From contig CAHIKZ030005577.1 of NCBI GenBank assembly GCA_903632075.3, positions 806,001 to 870,000 on the forward strand: a stretch of 64,000 nt of DNA. Reading direction: 5' to 3'. Below, piece after piece: positions 21,705 through 33,232 of this stretch. The stretch is from Acanthosepion pharaonis (taxonomy: Eukaryota > Mollusca > Cephalopoda > Sepiida > Sepiidae). Positions within the stretch are counted from its first letter, which is position 1. Each line of letters starts with the position of its first letter. The notes beneath the pieces are model-generated. The model was not told the DNA's origin and did not search any database. It was given only the letters and a program-made list of their open reading frames with translations. Position numbers and translations under genes: made by a program.

Positions 21705-22072
21705 TGGCTTATCAACTTTTTGCAGGTTATTTAAAGTCAGCAAATATTTTTAGATTGTAAGAATTTTTTTAAAGATAATTATTTACTGATAAAGATCCTA
21801 CTAATTAATTTGTAACTGTGGGGATAAGAGGTGGATTCATACCTTTCCCAAAGGGTACTTGTGCATAAGAGAATATAACAAACCCAACTAGAATTGGAGC
21901 TCAGATCTCTATTTTTCATTCTAAGCCATTATCCATAAGACCACCTTCATATCCAAGCTTACAGTGCCTGGTATTCCCAAGTGGTCACTCATCTAGGTAT
22001 TGATCAGGCTTGAAATTGCTTAACTTCATTGATCATATAAAAACTGGTGTTTTAACATGATATAGCCATAAA
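21705..22072 (-). mobile_element. Composite 5S rRNA-tRNA SINE, full-length
   Basis: Read on the minus strand from 22072, the first 116 nt align along their length with animal 5S rRNA: GAAGTTAAGCA (A-box-like), CCTGATCAATACCTAGATG (IE-like), GAGTGACCACTTGGGAATACC (C-box-like, two parts) and CACTGTAAGCTT at the end. A tRNA-like module follows (GGTGGTCTTATGGATAATGGC as box A-like, CTGAGCTCCAATTCTAG as box B-like), then a body and a tail GCAAAAAGTTGATAAGCC. SINEs with 5S heads plus tRNA-related parts are known in vertebrates. A second full copy is at 36310-36640. Confidence 0.85.
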
Positions 22073-22164
22073 CCTCATTGTATCTTGCATTTTATGAATA
22101 AAATGATACATATTAGAATTAGTCTCTATTATTTTATATACAGGATTTAAAAAGACCTCAAAAA

Positions 22165-22490
22165 GTTTGAACATTTCAAACTGGCAGATCCTCAATATCA
22201 AATGGCACACCAACAACAAAATCCACTATCTCCAGGAAATGCTGAGCATTGAAGACACCTTCCTCAAGCATCACCTCAGGTGGTTACGACATCACACCAG
22301 AATGGCCCTTCAAGACTACCATGAACCATCTTTTACAGTGAGCTCATCAATGGTAAACGACATTGGAGAGTCCAAAATATGGATTCAAAGATCAACTGAA
22401 GTCTTTCCTCCTCCAAGCTGGAATCAGCCCTAACACATGGGGAACAGAAGCCACCAACTATCCATCCTGGTAAAGTGTAATTCCCTTTCA
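22165..22490 (+). pseudogene. Non-LTR retrotransposon tail, RTE/endonuclease-RT-like
   Basis: The 88-residue frame 22167-22433 contains NILNIKWHTNN-like sequence, MLSIEDTFLKHHLRWLRHH and TRMALQDY, then shifted frames give ISPNTWG and YPSW. The order LRWxGHxxRM, then GIxPxxWE, then W is the C-terminal tail of a common LINE group. Stops and shifts show it is dead. Confidence 0.7.
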
Positions 22491-22711
22491 GTTGTTTTAA
22501 TTTTTAAGAGAGAAGAAAGACTGAAGAGGAAGTAAAAAGAAGGCAACACAAGGCCTACCATATGATCATGTTCTATTCAAGACTTGACTTCCTGACATAT
22601 CAGTTTCAGGCATCATGGTGGCACTGGAAGAATCAAATTCAGGCATGAGTGGTGCTGACGACAATGATATCTCTATATAATATGTAGAGGTTTCTCCAAA
22701 GAAAAGTGATA

Positions 22712-25700
22712 CCTAAGGTTCAAAATGCATTTTTAAAAATGAAATATATTTCTTGAATTTTTGCTTTAGTTTTAATTTCAGGCTTATAGATTCAATTTAA
22801 TATTTCCACTAAGCAAAATACTTCGCTGTATTTTAAAATTAATTTAAATTGCTACTTTTTAGTTACTTTTGTTTTTAAAATCACTGATTTTAGTGCCATT
22901 TTAGCCAGCTATCATCACAATGTAATTCTCTTTATTGAAAAAACTTTTAAAAATAAAATATACTTTGCTGAAACTTTTTTTGAGGAATATTACCTTATTT
23001 ACTGTTTAATTAACTTGATTTGAAACAAATATGACTTCGTTTAAAATATCACAGAAATGCATTTTTTAATACAGTGGTAGGTGTTTATTTCAAGTGTTGG
23101 CAGGTTGACAGCTTAACTGACAGACGGAAGTTCATCTAAATTTTTTTATGGGAGACATATCTGTAAAAATTACTTGCACCATTTTTATATAATTTTTAAC
23201 TGCCTAGTAATCTTTAAAATTTAGGAAAATATTCTCCATAATCTAATGTTTTATTAAATTTTATGTGCTTTGGATTTAAATTTACTATAATCATCACACT
23301 TATTTTCTGATAACATTCTGTATGGACATTCATATTTATAAAAATTGGCACATTTATACACACAAAAAATTATGTTAAAAATATTGTAGTAAGCTTTTCC
23401 ATTTATGATTAGCAAATATAGTTTTTACTTAATAACAATATCACATAACCAATACAATTTCACCATAAATAATTTGGCAATGAGGAAAATTAATTTGATA
23501 AATCAAACAAATTTCATTTTTTCTAAACTCTTTAATATCAGGAAGTATGCTTGAAGTAACACTAGTCCAAGCAATGCTGTAGAAAAATTAACAACCAAAA
23601 TGTTACGCACAGAAAGAAAATGAAGATTATGCTGAAACATATCAGAAGGTGTTTACAAAGTATATGACGAGTTACTTCAAAAGTTATATCAAAACAGCAG
23701 AGGAAACAAAAATTACAATTCAATGATTAGGACAATTAAAAAAAAAAAAAAACAAACCTTCAAACATTCATGAATAGTGATCAAAATATTTTTCCAAAAT
23801 GGGTTTGCACAATTCCAGAAAATATTTTGATTCAAAAGAAGATAAAATATTTTGCAAAGTTTAAAGTGTTCCCCCTTAATTATTTTATATAGGTACCACT
23901 AAAAAAATCATAAAAAAAAAGATGCATAATAAAATTTAAAACCTTGGAAATTTTGGTTAAAATCTTGTTTTGTTTACATCAACATAGGACCATAAATTTG
24001 TACAGATAATTTGAGCACATTTTTTTACTAATGGAAAACACATTGATTTTGAAATTCTTGCAAAAACCGGATATTCAGAAATGAACAAAATTATTTTTTA
24101 AATATTTCTTTTTTAGAATATCTTTGTAAAAATTATTTTTTTTACATCTGTTACCCATCATTCATTTAATTTTATATTTTGAGAAATACATTTTTTGTAC
24201 TGTGTAATGTTTATATTTGTTATATGGACAAATCATCAGAGAATTTAAATCACTAAAATTTAAACCTCGTTTTTCTATAATTGTTTAACTACTCAGTAAT
24301 CTCAAAAATTTCAAATATTTTAAGCATTTTAATATTTTATTGAATTTTAGTTACTTTGGCTTCATAGACTTACTTACATGTATGATTGTTGAGGAAATGT
24401 TAAAAAATTACCAATAGATTTTAAATTTACTATAGGTACTTCTCTTATTTTCTGATAATGTTACATATGGATGTCTGTATTTACAAAAATCAACACATTT
24501 ATACACAAGTAAAATAAATTCTAAAGTCTTTTTAAAATACCAGAGATCAATGAATTATAGTAAGCTTTTATGATTAGTAAATACAGTTTTAATTTAATAA
24601 CAATATCACCTGACTGTTACAAATTAATACAGAATTTTCACAGATTTAAAAGTTTATAAATTTTTCTAATTAAAATTTTTAAAAAATGAAAATAATTCTT
24701 GCAAAAATTCATTATTCATAAAAAAATGTTGTTTTTTTAAGATAATAGTATTCTATAATAATGTACCTTCACAGATTCAATAAAAAATGAGTATACCATG
24801 ATGAAAAAATTCCCCAAACTTAATAAAAATAAAGTTTTAATGCCAAAATCTTTATGCAATTATTAAGAGGAAAGACCAAAGGAATTTCTGATTATTGAAT
24901 TATATTTTTTATTATTTGGTTCAAATTTTCTTTTTTCTTGCATCAGTAGGTGGATCAAAAATTAATATAGTAAATTTTAGTTCTTTTTGCAGTGAAAAAC
25001 ACATTGATTTGGAAATTCTTGCAAAAATCAAATAATTGTTGGATTTTAATGAATCTTTCAGGACTTATTCACAAATGAATGAAATTATTTTTTAAATGTT
25101 TCTTTTTTAGAAACATTTTTTTTTACATGTTAACCCCAACAAACTTATTTAATTTTATGAAATTTCAAGTAATTAATTTTTGTATGGTTTAATGTTTATA
25201 TTAGTTAAAAGCAGAACTCCTTGGATTAATATAGGAAATTTAAATCATAATTTTTTATTGTAAAGCAAGACACACCCAATTACTGAAAATATGCTTTGAA
25301 TCATAAAATAAAAATGCAATAAAATAAATTATTTAATTAGAAAAGCTTTTAATTACTTTTATGAATAGGATATATTAAAGGCACAAATGTCTTCAGAAAA
25401 AATTTTTTCAATGAATTTTTACAAAAATTGTTTAATTTTTTTTTCACATTTTAATTAGAATATTTTACAAACATTTTAAAGCTTTTAAATTTCTGCATTA
25501 CTTTGTGCTAGTTAGGTGATATTGTTATTAAGTAAAAATTATATTTACTAATCATAAATAGAAAAGCTGACAACAATTCATTGACCTCCAATATTTTTAA
25601 AAGAATTTTGAAGTTTTTTTTTGTCTTTATAAACATGCCTAATTTTGTAAATACGGGCGTCTACATGACATTATCAGTGCTATAGTAAAAAGCAGAATAT

Positions 25701-26275
25701 ACCTGATTATATTTTAATTTTCATCAATTTTTAAGATTACTGGGTAGTTAAAAATTATATAAAAACGGAGCCCATATATTCCTCAAGTAACATTTTTTAT
25801 AAATATATACACGTAGAAAAAAATTAGATGAACTTCCGTCTGTCAGTGAAGCTGACAACACTTTTTTAAATAAACACCTACCGCCCTATGCATTTGCGCC
25901 ATATTTTAAATTTAAAGTAAGTAATATTCGTTCCAAATTAGATTTAATTTAAACTTTAAATCAGCCAACATTATTACTCAAATAAAGTTTCAGAAAAAAA
26001 AAGTATATTTTATTTTTGAAAGATTTTTTAATAAAGAGAATTATATTGTGATGACAGATGGATAAAAATGGCGCTCGGCTAAAATCAGTGATTTTTTTTT
26101 AATTGCAAAACAAAATCTCCTTCCAGTCAATTTAAATTAGTTTTGTTTGAAATAAAGTAAAATATTTCGCTTATTGGAAATAAATTTATATTTAATCTAT
26201 TAACTTAAAATAAAAACTAAAATAAAGTTTCAAGAAAGATTTTTCATTTTTTAAAAAATAAATTTAAAACCTTAA
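22712..26275. repeat. Long AT-rich inverted repeat (fold-back structure)
   Basis: The ends are inverted copies: 22712-22735 with 26255-26278, 22890-22960 with 26020-26100, 23098-23145 with 25825-25890 (sharing GACAGACGGAAGTTCATCT and its reverse complement), and 23310-23440 with 25500-25660. A further direct copy of 23180-23460 lies at 24290-24620. So at least three related units, two direct and one inverted, are present. No coding frame or transposase remains. The element class is unknown. Confidence 0.75.
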
Positions 26276-26299
26276 CGTGTTTCTGTGCAGTGGGGGTAC

Positions 26300-27010
26300 A
26301 TACCGTTTTTTGTTTTTATTAAACTAAAGCAATTAATAATTAAATAATGTCTTAATTCAATTAACTCCAAATTAAAGTAACATTTCTAAAATAATTTCAT
26401 TCATTTGTGAATAAGTCCTGAAAGTTTCATTAAAATCCGACAATTTGATGTTTACAAAAATTTATAAATCAAAGCGTTTTTCACCGCAAAAAAAGACGCT
26501 AAAATTTCCTCACCCGCGGCAAAATAAAAACAAATTTAGTCAAATTTTTGAATGTTCTTAAAAAGGATTTAAAAAAATAATAATCAAAATAAATAAAATA
26601 TCCTTTGGTCTTTCCTCTAGAGATTTTGAGGATAAATCTTTGTTTTTATTAAGTTTGAGGTATTTTTTTATCATGTATGCTCGTTTTTTTCTTTTTTTAG
26701 TCAATCTTCGAATCGAAAGTAACTAATTATAATTTATTAATTTATATTTTAAAAATCAACAAATACGTATAATTAAAGATATGGATATGAAATTAAAAGA
26801 ATATTATTATTAAACTTACTACTTTCATCAGATGTGTTCTCCTCAGGGCAATGCAACATTAGAAAAAAGAAAAACAGTCAAATCTTTTTTAAAATACTGA
26901 TAATCTGTGCTTGAATTTCGTAAAACAAACTACCATTTGCTCAATTGAGCCAAAATATTTTCTGAAGAGCAAATTTCAAGGGAGATAAATCGTATAAACT
27001 ATGACATTTT
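26300..27010. repeat. Dispersed AT-rich repeat, copy R1
   Basis: Contains CCTGAAAGTTTCATTAAAATC, GCGTTTTTCACCGCAAAAA and GGTCTTTCCTCTAGAG, and ends near AAGGGAGATAAATC. It aligns with 46780-48025 and its left part with 63590-64000, and in reverse with 24780-25090. This repeat recurs with the zinc-finger duplication units. Confidence 0.7.
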
Positions 27011-27989
27011 TGTTAGTTTCATTATTCACATGTTCAGTACTAGCAGTGAACTCGTCTTTGACCGGGTGTTTCATTACTGGGAATTTTTGCCGTTCAATTG
27101 GAGAAGTTTAAGTTTAAAAGTCAGCCTACCCGAATACAACATACACATCCCCAAATGAGGGGAGGTTAACAAATTGAATTTGGAGGGGGGGAGTGGCCCT
27201 GAAAAGGGAACTGTTTAATTGTAATAATTTTTTAAGTTATTTATTTTTATTAAAGATTTTATGAAAGATATACCTAAGAAAAGATAGTAAAACGCTGCTG
27301 AAAGTTATAATGGACAGGAGTAGTGGAGAGTCATTGTCGCCAACAATAAAAAATTTCATCGAAATCGGATGAGAACTGTGGAAATGCATAACGACATCCA
27401 ATCATACACACGCACACATTTTGAGAATTAATGTTTTTTTCAGGTTTTCATCATCATCATTATTATTATTATTATTGATGATGATGATGAAAGATTTAAT
27501 AAATTGCAAGTATGTTGTACTTCTCAATTTATTAAAAAAAAAGTAGTTCCAACGAATTCTTATATCGTCGAAAAATGTTAATTGAAATTTTAAAAAAACT
27601 GAGCTTACAATTTTTTTTTAATTTCACGGCAAAAAAGAACAAAAATTTACGTCTGGCATTAAAATAAAAAATAACACTTTTTTTTTTTTTAAATTAATAA
27701 AATTTGAATTAAACGCCAAAAATCACAATGACCGCTTCTTGAACGACAGAAAGGTTCAGCAGACGATATTCTTTACCGTACGGTATTGTTACAATACATT
27801 GTATAAAAATAAAATGTAAGCAAATAAAAATAGTAGTAACGTCAACACAGATGGAAAACAGTTTCTTTCCCTGCTCGATTAAACCCCACCAAAAAAATTG
27901 CTAAATTTTATTTAAGAAACATTACCGCTGTTTTATAACGTCGCCTGACGGACAGCGAAACAAATTCATGTTGACAGCGTTAGACTGAA
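27011..27989. other. Non-coding, includes a palindromic trinucleotide tract
   Basis: Near 27448-27492 an ATC tract runs into an ATT tract and then an ATG tract, giving TTCATCATCATCA and its exact reverse complement. Positions 27300-27420 have a TTTCATCGAAATCGG-type segment resembling the tail of the repeat at 51966-52567. No gene is supported. Confidence 0.6.
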
Positions 27990-28559
27990 TTGCTTCCATT
28001 TTTAAGTATGGTGGCCCGAAGTAAAAATCAATATTATTGTAAACTTTTTTTTTTTTTTATAACCAGAACAATCATTACTTTTAAAATGTTTCTTCTGGAA
28101 AACATTGAAATGTTGATTATGAAAAATGTACGAAAAACTCAAATACATGAAAATGTATTGTAAATTGTGATTTTTGTGAAAATGATTATATTTAATTTCA
28201 AGGAACAAATTTTTCACCATGAAAAATTTAGGAAGCAAACTATTTTACTTCCAAAATAATAATAATAAAAAATATCGCCCATACATAAGTATTGGAGTAA
28301 TCAGAAAAGTAGTTTTACAAAGAAGAAACGTGTATCATATTTCATCTTAAAGCAGAAATGATTACGAGTCAGTGCACCCATAGTAAATAATAATATCCCA
28401 TATTAAGTTCCAGAGAACATTTGGCCAATATCTTTGTATATTTATTTATTAAAGGACATCAACTTTTTAAAAACAAAATCCTATATTGGTACACGTTAAA
28501 AAGAAAAAAGGAAAGAAATTGAAGCAAGATAATGTGGAATTTCAATTTTCAAATCCATG

Positions 28560-28932
28560 TGTTGGAGTTAGCCCCTCCTCAGCTCCTTAACCCTTCACCA
28601 GGGGTCTCTCTCCCCTGGCTATAAATACTGGGTGACCCTTCGCCTCGATCTCTCTTTTCACTCAGGCCTTGGGCCATTACCTCACTTGGAGGTGAGGTGG
28701 TAATTCTTCTCTCATTTCAGCTAACACCAATATGTGAGCTCTCACAGATACAGCGTTTCCAAAATTCTGGGAACACGCTAAGAACAATACATGTACATAC
28801 GAACACTCACCACAACACACTGTTTTCTTTAGACTTAATTAAAGTCCTACATTCTCATGTAGCTTGGGCCAGCTAGCAGGAAATTTTGACCCACGTGTGT
28901 TCTTTACATCTTCACTGCAACAGTCCGCTACA
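28560..28932 (+). mobile_element. Solo LTR
   Basis: The sequence runs TGTTGGAGTTAGCCCC to CAGTCCGCTACA, with TG/CA ends, and is flanked by CATG on each side (28556-28559 and 28933-28936). It is more GC-rich than its surroundings. CTATAAATAC at about 28619 is a good TATA box with a likely start of transcription near GATCTCTCTTTTCACTC. The duplicated copy at 1-885 lacks it, which confirms insertion. The retroelement family is not identified. Confidence 0.8.
28619..28628 (+). promoter_or_regulatory. TATA box in the solo LTR
   Basis: CTATAAATAC sits about 60 bases inside the LTR, ahead of a pyrimidine-rich initiator-like stretch. This would be the U3 promoter of the lost retroelement. Confidence 0.55.
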
Positions 28933-29259
28933 CATGGATTCCCAACTGTTTGATCATCATCATCCACTTGTACAGTAAATTCAAACACATGATCGCTATG
29001 GTCAATGTGGTAAAAAAATAACTAAAGACAATTTTATATTAAATAAAAATTATCCTGAGGTCACTTAATTTTACGAGTAAAGTCTTCCTTTATATAATTT
29101 ATATCAAAAAGAAGTTATTTAATCTCTGAAGAACTATTTCTATTTTAATGATGGTGATCCTTCTCAAAACTATAGAACATACCAAAATATTCCTTGTTTG
29201 TGGGGATATTTGTATCTAGGAATGTGACCCAATTATTCCCGTCCTGTGTATGACGATAA

Positions 29260-29625
29260 CCTACATTTGTATCCTGAGTAAGACAATAAACTACATCCAA
29301 CAACAAGGCCTCTGATCAGGAGGTTTTGAGGAGTGTGGAACCACCTCTTAATTACTAGTGTTCCTGACCTGGGATGGTAGCACCTTTTAGGGTCCCAACT
29401 ATGGGTAAATAGTTAACCCCCAAACTAGGGTCAAAACACTATGTAAGTGTAAAAATAGGTTTTAATATCAAAAATATTTTGTAAAAAATTTTTTACCGGT
29501 AATATATTTAAAAAAAAAAAAATATATATTACCAGCTATACATTTTTAAGAAAAAATATTACCAGAAATAAAAATTTTGTTGCTATTAAATAACCCATTG
29601 AGGTTGATATGCTGTAAACCAAACC
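29260..29625. repeat. Unclassified repeat, copy 1
   Basis: Shares with 30846-31283 the segments AAACTACATCC, CAACAAGGCCT, GGTTTTGA, GTGTGGAACCACCTC and TGAGGTTGATATGCTG. The middle is a low-complexity ATTACC/ATTTTT tract. The paralogous copy has a target duplication, so this is a mobile repeat of about 0.4 kb. Confidence 0.65.
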
Positions 29626-29749
29626 AAACCAACCAATTATTCCCATTTACCTTCCTGTTTTTGTTTTAATATAGGTTCTTTGCTTTTCTCCTCTGAATTT
29701 TTTTTGTCTGGGTAACATATGTTGAAGTAGATTTTCATACTTAAAATCC

Positions 29750-29875
29750 TATATCGCCCACCAAAATTTCCAACTGTCCACAATTTTCTGTTCAGTTGTT
29801 CATCGGCCAACTAACAGTTGAAATTGCCCAGCAGTGGGCGATATTGCCCAGATTGGGAAACCCTGCTCTAATCCT
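29750..29875. mobile_element. Possible hAT-like terminal fragment
   Basis: Contains inverted pieces (ATATCGCCCAC near 29751 and GTGGGCGATAT near 29834) and ends TTGGGAAACCCTGCTCTAA, a hAT-like terminus. No target duplication was found. Confidence 0.35.
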
Positions 29876-30164
29876 TACTTTTACAAGTAACTTTATAAGA
29901 CTCTTACTCAAATTGAAATTTGCAGAGAAACAAATATTTATTAATGAGACAAAAATATCTTTCACAATATACAAATTGTACAAAAAGCAATATAAGGCTT
30001 GTACAAAAATTTCCCTTATGCACCTTAAAAAGTCTTTTTCTTTTTTTAATCTTTTCACCCCATGAAAGGCAATAAAACCACAAAGATGCAAAGAGTTACT
30101 GAGTGGTAGAGAACAGGACAAAAAAAACTATTAAGGATAGAGAACAAAAAAAAGATCAGGAATT

Positions 30165-31440
30165 GAAAAAAAAACAAGATTGATCTTCAAAACTTTAAAT
30201 GCAATGTCAAAGTTGACTGGAAAGCAAGAAGCCAGAATAAAAGTTCCACAAGTAAGAAGTATGACCTAGTTATTTCAATTGTAAAATGAAGAGACCTTGC
30301 TGCCAATCTAGTACTGAGCTTAAATTCATAAAGTCTAGGTACCATAGATGAAAGTTCATCAGAACAATTACCATGAAAGTATGAGTGTAAGAGAATATGA
30401 GAAAAAGGAGAGTGAAAGCAATAAAATAAGAATTAAAACAGAAGATAACAATTGACATTATATTTGAATTTTTGAAGATTAAAGTTGAGAGAAAAACAAG
30501 AAGCCGGAAGAGAGTCCCACAAGTAAGAAAAAACTGTCAGCATAGAACTTATGGTTACATCTGGTCATTTCAACTATAAAATGATGAGACTTTGTTGCCC
30601 ATCTAGTATAGAGTTAAATTTATAAAGTCTAGGTACCATAGAAGAAAGTTCATTAAAACAATTACCATGAAAGTATTTATAGAAAAGGGAAACTACATTA
30701 CAGCAGTGGGAAAGTGACTGAAGCTGAGATGTCAGGTTAGGACCAATAACATTGCAGATTCTTCATTGGATTTCATCAAATATCTCTAAATATATAGGAC
30801 AAGTACCAGACCAGACCAGACCAGACCAGACAGGTTTATAAATATATTCTGGGTATGATGATAAACTGCATCCAGCAGCAAGGCCTTTAATTGGGAGATT
30901 GGAGGTTTTGAAGAGCATGGAACCACTTCTTAATTTCTGCTGTTCCCAAGTCTACCCTAACCTGGGGTGGTACCACCTGTTAGGGTTCAAGCTATGAGAA
31001 AATAGGGACCTCCTCCTCCTCCAAACAAAAATCAACAGTACATTTTTATAATAAAATAACAAACAATACATTTTTATAGCAAAATGACAATCAGTGCAAC
31101 ATTAAATAAATATAAAATACATTTTTATAGTAAAATTACCAACAATACCTTTTATGATCTATAAACTATATACGTAAAAAAAACATAACTTTACCCTGAA
31201 AGCATAAAATTACATACAAAATATATAGATTTTGTATGAAATAACTCATAGAGGTTGATATGCTGCTAAAAAAATTAATCAACTTTACAAATATTTAAGA
31301 TAGATTCTGGCAAGAAAAATTGTCTAGAATGATAGAGTTAACCAACTTTCCTAGCAGCAGACTTAGCAATAGATTCAATATAATCTTTCCATTTCATACC
31401 AGCAGAAAACATTAGGCCAAGAAGGTGCAATGAATCACTC
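30165..31440 (-). pseudogene. Non-LTR retrotransposon relic, partly duplicated and interrupted
   Basis: Aligns with 19600-20210 on the same strand. The 3' part is present twice (about 30165-30385 and 30420-30830), and the upstream part resumes at 31284-31440 after a 438-bp insertion. Shared markers are AAAGTCTAGGTACCATAG, ACAATTACCATGAAAGTAT, and GCAAGAAAAATTGTCTAG. Frames are destroyed. A (ACCAG)n tract at 30804-30832 is local. Confidence 0.75.
30846..31283. mobile_element. Unclassified repeat inserted in the LINE relic, copy 2
   Basis: The 438-bp insert interrupts sequence that is continuous at 20040-20070. It is bracketed by TTTATAAATAT (30835-30845) and TTTACAAATAT (31284-31294), an 11-bp target duplication with one change. 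It matches 29260-29625. Length and an 11-bp duplication fit a retroposed, SINE-like element, but no pol III boxes were recognised. Confidence 0.75.
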
Positions 31441-31454
31441 TCTTGGGTGATATC

Positions 31455-31765
31455 ATAATTGGGAGTTCAATTCCTGGGATGAGTAGTGTGTACTTGGGCT
31501 TAGTAGAAACAGGCCAAGTAACAACTGAGTAGTACTAAAAATAAGAACTAAGTGAGATTTCCTTAGACATGGACAGTGGACAGTCTCTGGTTGTAAATTA
31601 AACAAAAGTTTCAATTCGGAATTGAATGAGGTTATAACAAAAATGAGAATAGTCATGTAAATAATAACTCCTCATTCCAGAAATTCAGACAGAAAAAGAA
31701 GTTTATTTCGAAAAGTTCAAATGCTGAAAGTGAAACAGGATGAGAAACAGTTAACCTACTTCAGC
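31455..31765 (+). mobile_element. tRNA-derived SINE, second copy of the 15195 family
   Basis: Has GGGAGTTCAATTCCTGGG (box B-like), then TTGGGCTTAGTAGAAACAGG, CTGAGTAGTACTA, and CTCCTCATTCCAGAAATTCAG, matching 15240-15520 and continuing into the repeat also found at 2117-2260. The box A side is truncated near 31455. Confidence 0.6.
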
Positions 31766-31840
31766 CATAAGAACTCCGGTTTTACGGTCGGAAAGTGAAC
31801 ATTCTAACCACTCAGTCACATGTCTGTAGATGTAATTGTT
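31766..31840 (-). mobile_element. SINE head fragment
   Basis: The minus strand reads GTGACTGAGTGGTTAGAATG (box A-like) and continues GTTCACTTTCCGACCGTAAAA in two parts. It resembles 33290-33405. Only the head survives. Confidence 0.5.
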
Positions 31841-32224
31841 AGATATCAACACACATCAACATATGAAAGTAACCTATGTAGATATAGCTGCAACTAATAT
31901 TACTAATATGTAAAAATAATCCCCCTAAAAATACACTGCTAGCTTTGCATCAAAAATAAAGTAGTTGGATTTAGACCACTAAGTCATTCGGTTGTTTTTT
32001 GTTTTTTTTTATTCAGGCTTTAATTCCTTTGTCTTTTTAGCAAACCCTACCCATTATACAAAAGTAATGTAGTTTACAGCAAATTGTGATTACAATAACA
32101 ATCTATAGAGTACCCATAAACCAAAGAGGTATTTCTTAAAAGGGAGATAATTTGTGAAAAGTAACTGTAATATAGTGACCATTGCTGTTGAAATAAGCAG
32201 GAAGTTATCCATCAGAGAGTAGAG
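31841..32224. other. Non-coding, no assigned feature
   Basis: AT-rich sequence with no supported gene; the short open frames are not family-like. Confidence 0.4.
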
Positions 32225-32232
32225 GTCTATCC

Positions 32233-32721
32233 CAGTGGCGTAGCTAGAGTAAACGTCACCTGGGGCGGTCCGCTCAAATGTCACCTCAATGACCCCGATT
32301 CACTCTATGCTGAATGGTTAGCTGTAGCTAAATTTTCATACATGCTCTACCTCTACTTTACTCTACTGACCGGTAGGTTATTGTTTACATGTATGATCCA
32401 AGACAAAATCCAAAACCACAAAATAATCAGTTCAAATCAAAAGCTGAAAACATTGCTATTTTTCCTACTCACAAATTTCCCGACAATTTATTAGAAAATT
32501 TCTGACTGGGCGACAAAACTGGCCTTTGGGGGTGGTCATAAATTATTTCCGGGGTGGGGGGGAATCATATGCCCGCCTGCGAAACCCTGTGTCTCCACCA
32601 CTGTTTTCAGACTATTTTTGGCACCTTAGCCTGGTTGAAAAATTTTGTTGGGGGTAACATTGTGTCACCCCTCATGTGCTGATACCCGGGGCGGTCCGCC
32701 CCCACCTTAGCTACGCCATTG
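32233..32721. mobile_element. Non-autonomous hAT-type transposon, 489 bp
   Basis: Ends are CAGTGGCGTAGCTAG and the inverse of CAATGGCGTAGCTA, and the element is flanked by GTCTATCC on both sides (32225-32232 and 32722-32729). The perfect 8-bp duplication places it in hAT. The interior is more GC-rich than the neighbourhood (GGGGCGGTCCGC near each end) and has no transposase. The intact duplication suggests fairly recent insertion. Confidence 0.85.
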
Positions 32722-32734
32722 GTCTATCCTTTGT

Positions 32735-32860
32735 TTCTTGTTTAGGATTGGCTTTCTGGTTCTGTCTCCTAAATTCTTCTCATTCTCTTTACTCCAATTA
32801 ACCTATTGCATCTTAGTGGCATTATTGTTTTGCTTGGAGTGAAATAATTAAAAAGAAAAT
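32735..32860 (+). mobile_element. Non-LTR retrotransposon 3' UTR fragment
   Basis: Matches 6075-6185 (CTCATTCTCTTTA-, GCATCTTAGTGGC, GAGTGAAATAATTA). It is the same LINE family as 5776-6190, cut down to its 3' end. Confidence 0.5.
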
Positions 32861-33232
32861 AAGTTTTCAAAAAAGGCTTTTTTCTGAATATCATACATTT
32901 TCTTCACAGATAATTTCATCTCTCAGACTAACACGATTTAATTTTCCAACTGGGGTTCCATACATAACACCCTCCTGCATATTTCCAGTGATGCCCATCT
33001 GCCATGACAGCTAGCCGATCCCTGCTCAGGTACATTTCTCTTTGTTCAACACACACAGAGCCCACCTAGGATTTATACTGCAACTATACTGACAGAATTT
33101 AGTTAGTTGCTTCGAGAGATTGCATAATCTTGTATGAACAACAGTTTGAAGAATGCACAATCCCTTGGTGATGATGACTTGTAACTTCACACTAACACAT
33201 TTGATTATATCCATCTAACAAATATGAATCAC

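Larger units (their letters stand above)
27990..29215. repeat. Duplicated block, copy B
   Basis: Matches 1-885 in the same orientation, interrupted by a 373-bp solo LTR at 28560-28932. Shared anchors include CAATCATTACTTTTAA-like, TTCTTCTGGAAAA-like, TATCTTTGTATATTTA-like and AAATAAAAATTAT. No gene is supported. Confidence 0.7.

Noticed and set aside
21957..22072. A functional 5S rRNA gene
   Set aside because: Many substitutions, no T-run terminator at the end and direct fusion to a SINE body.
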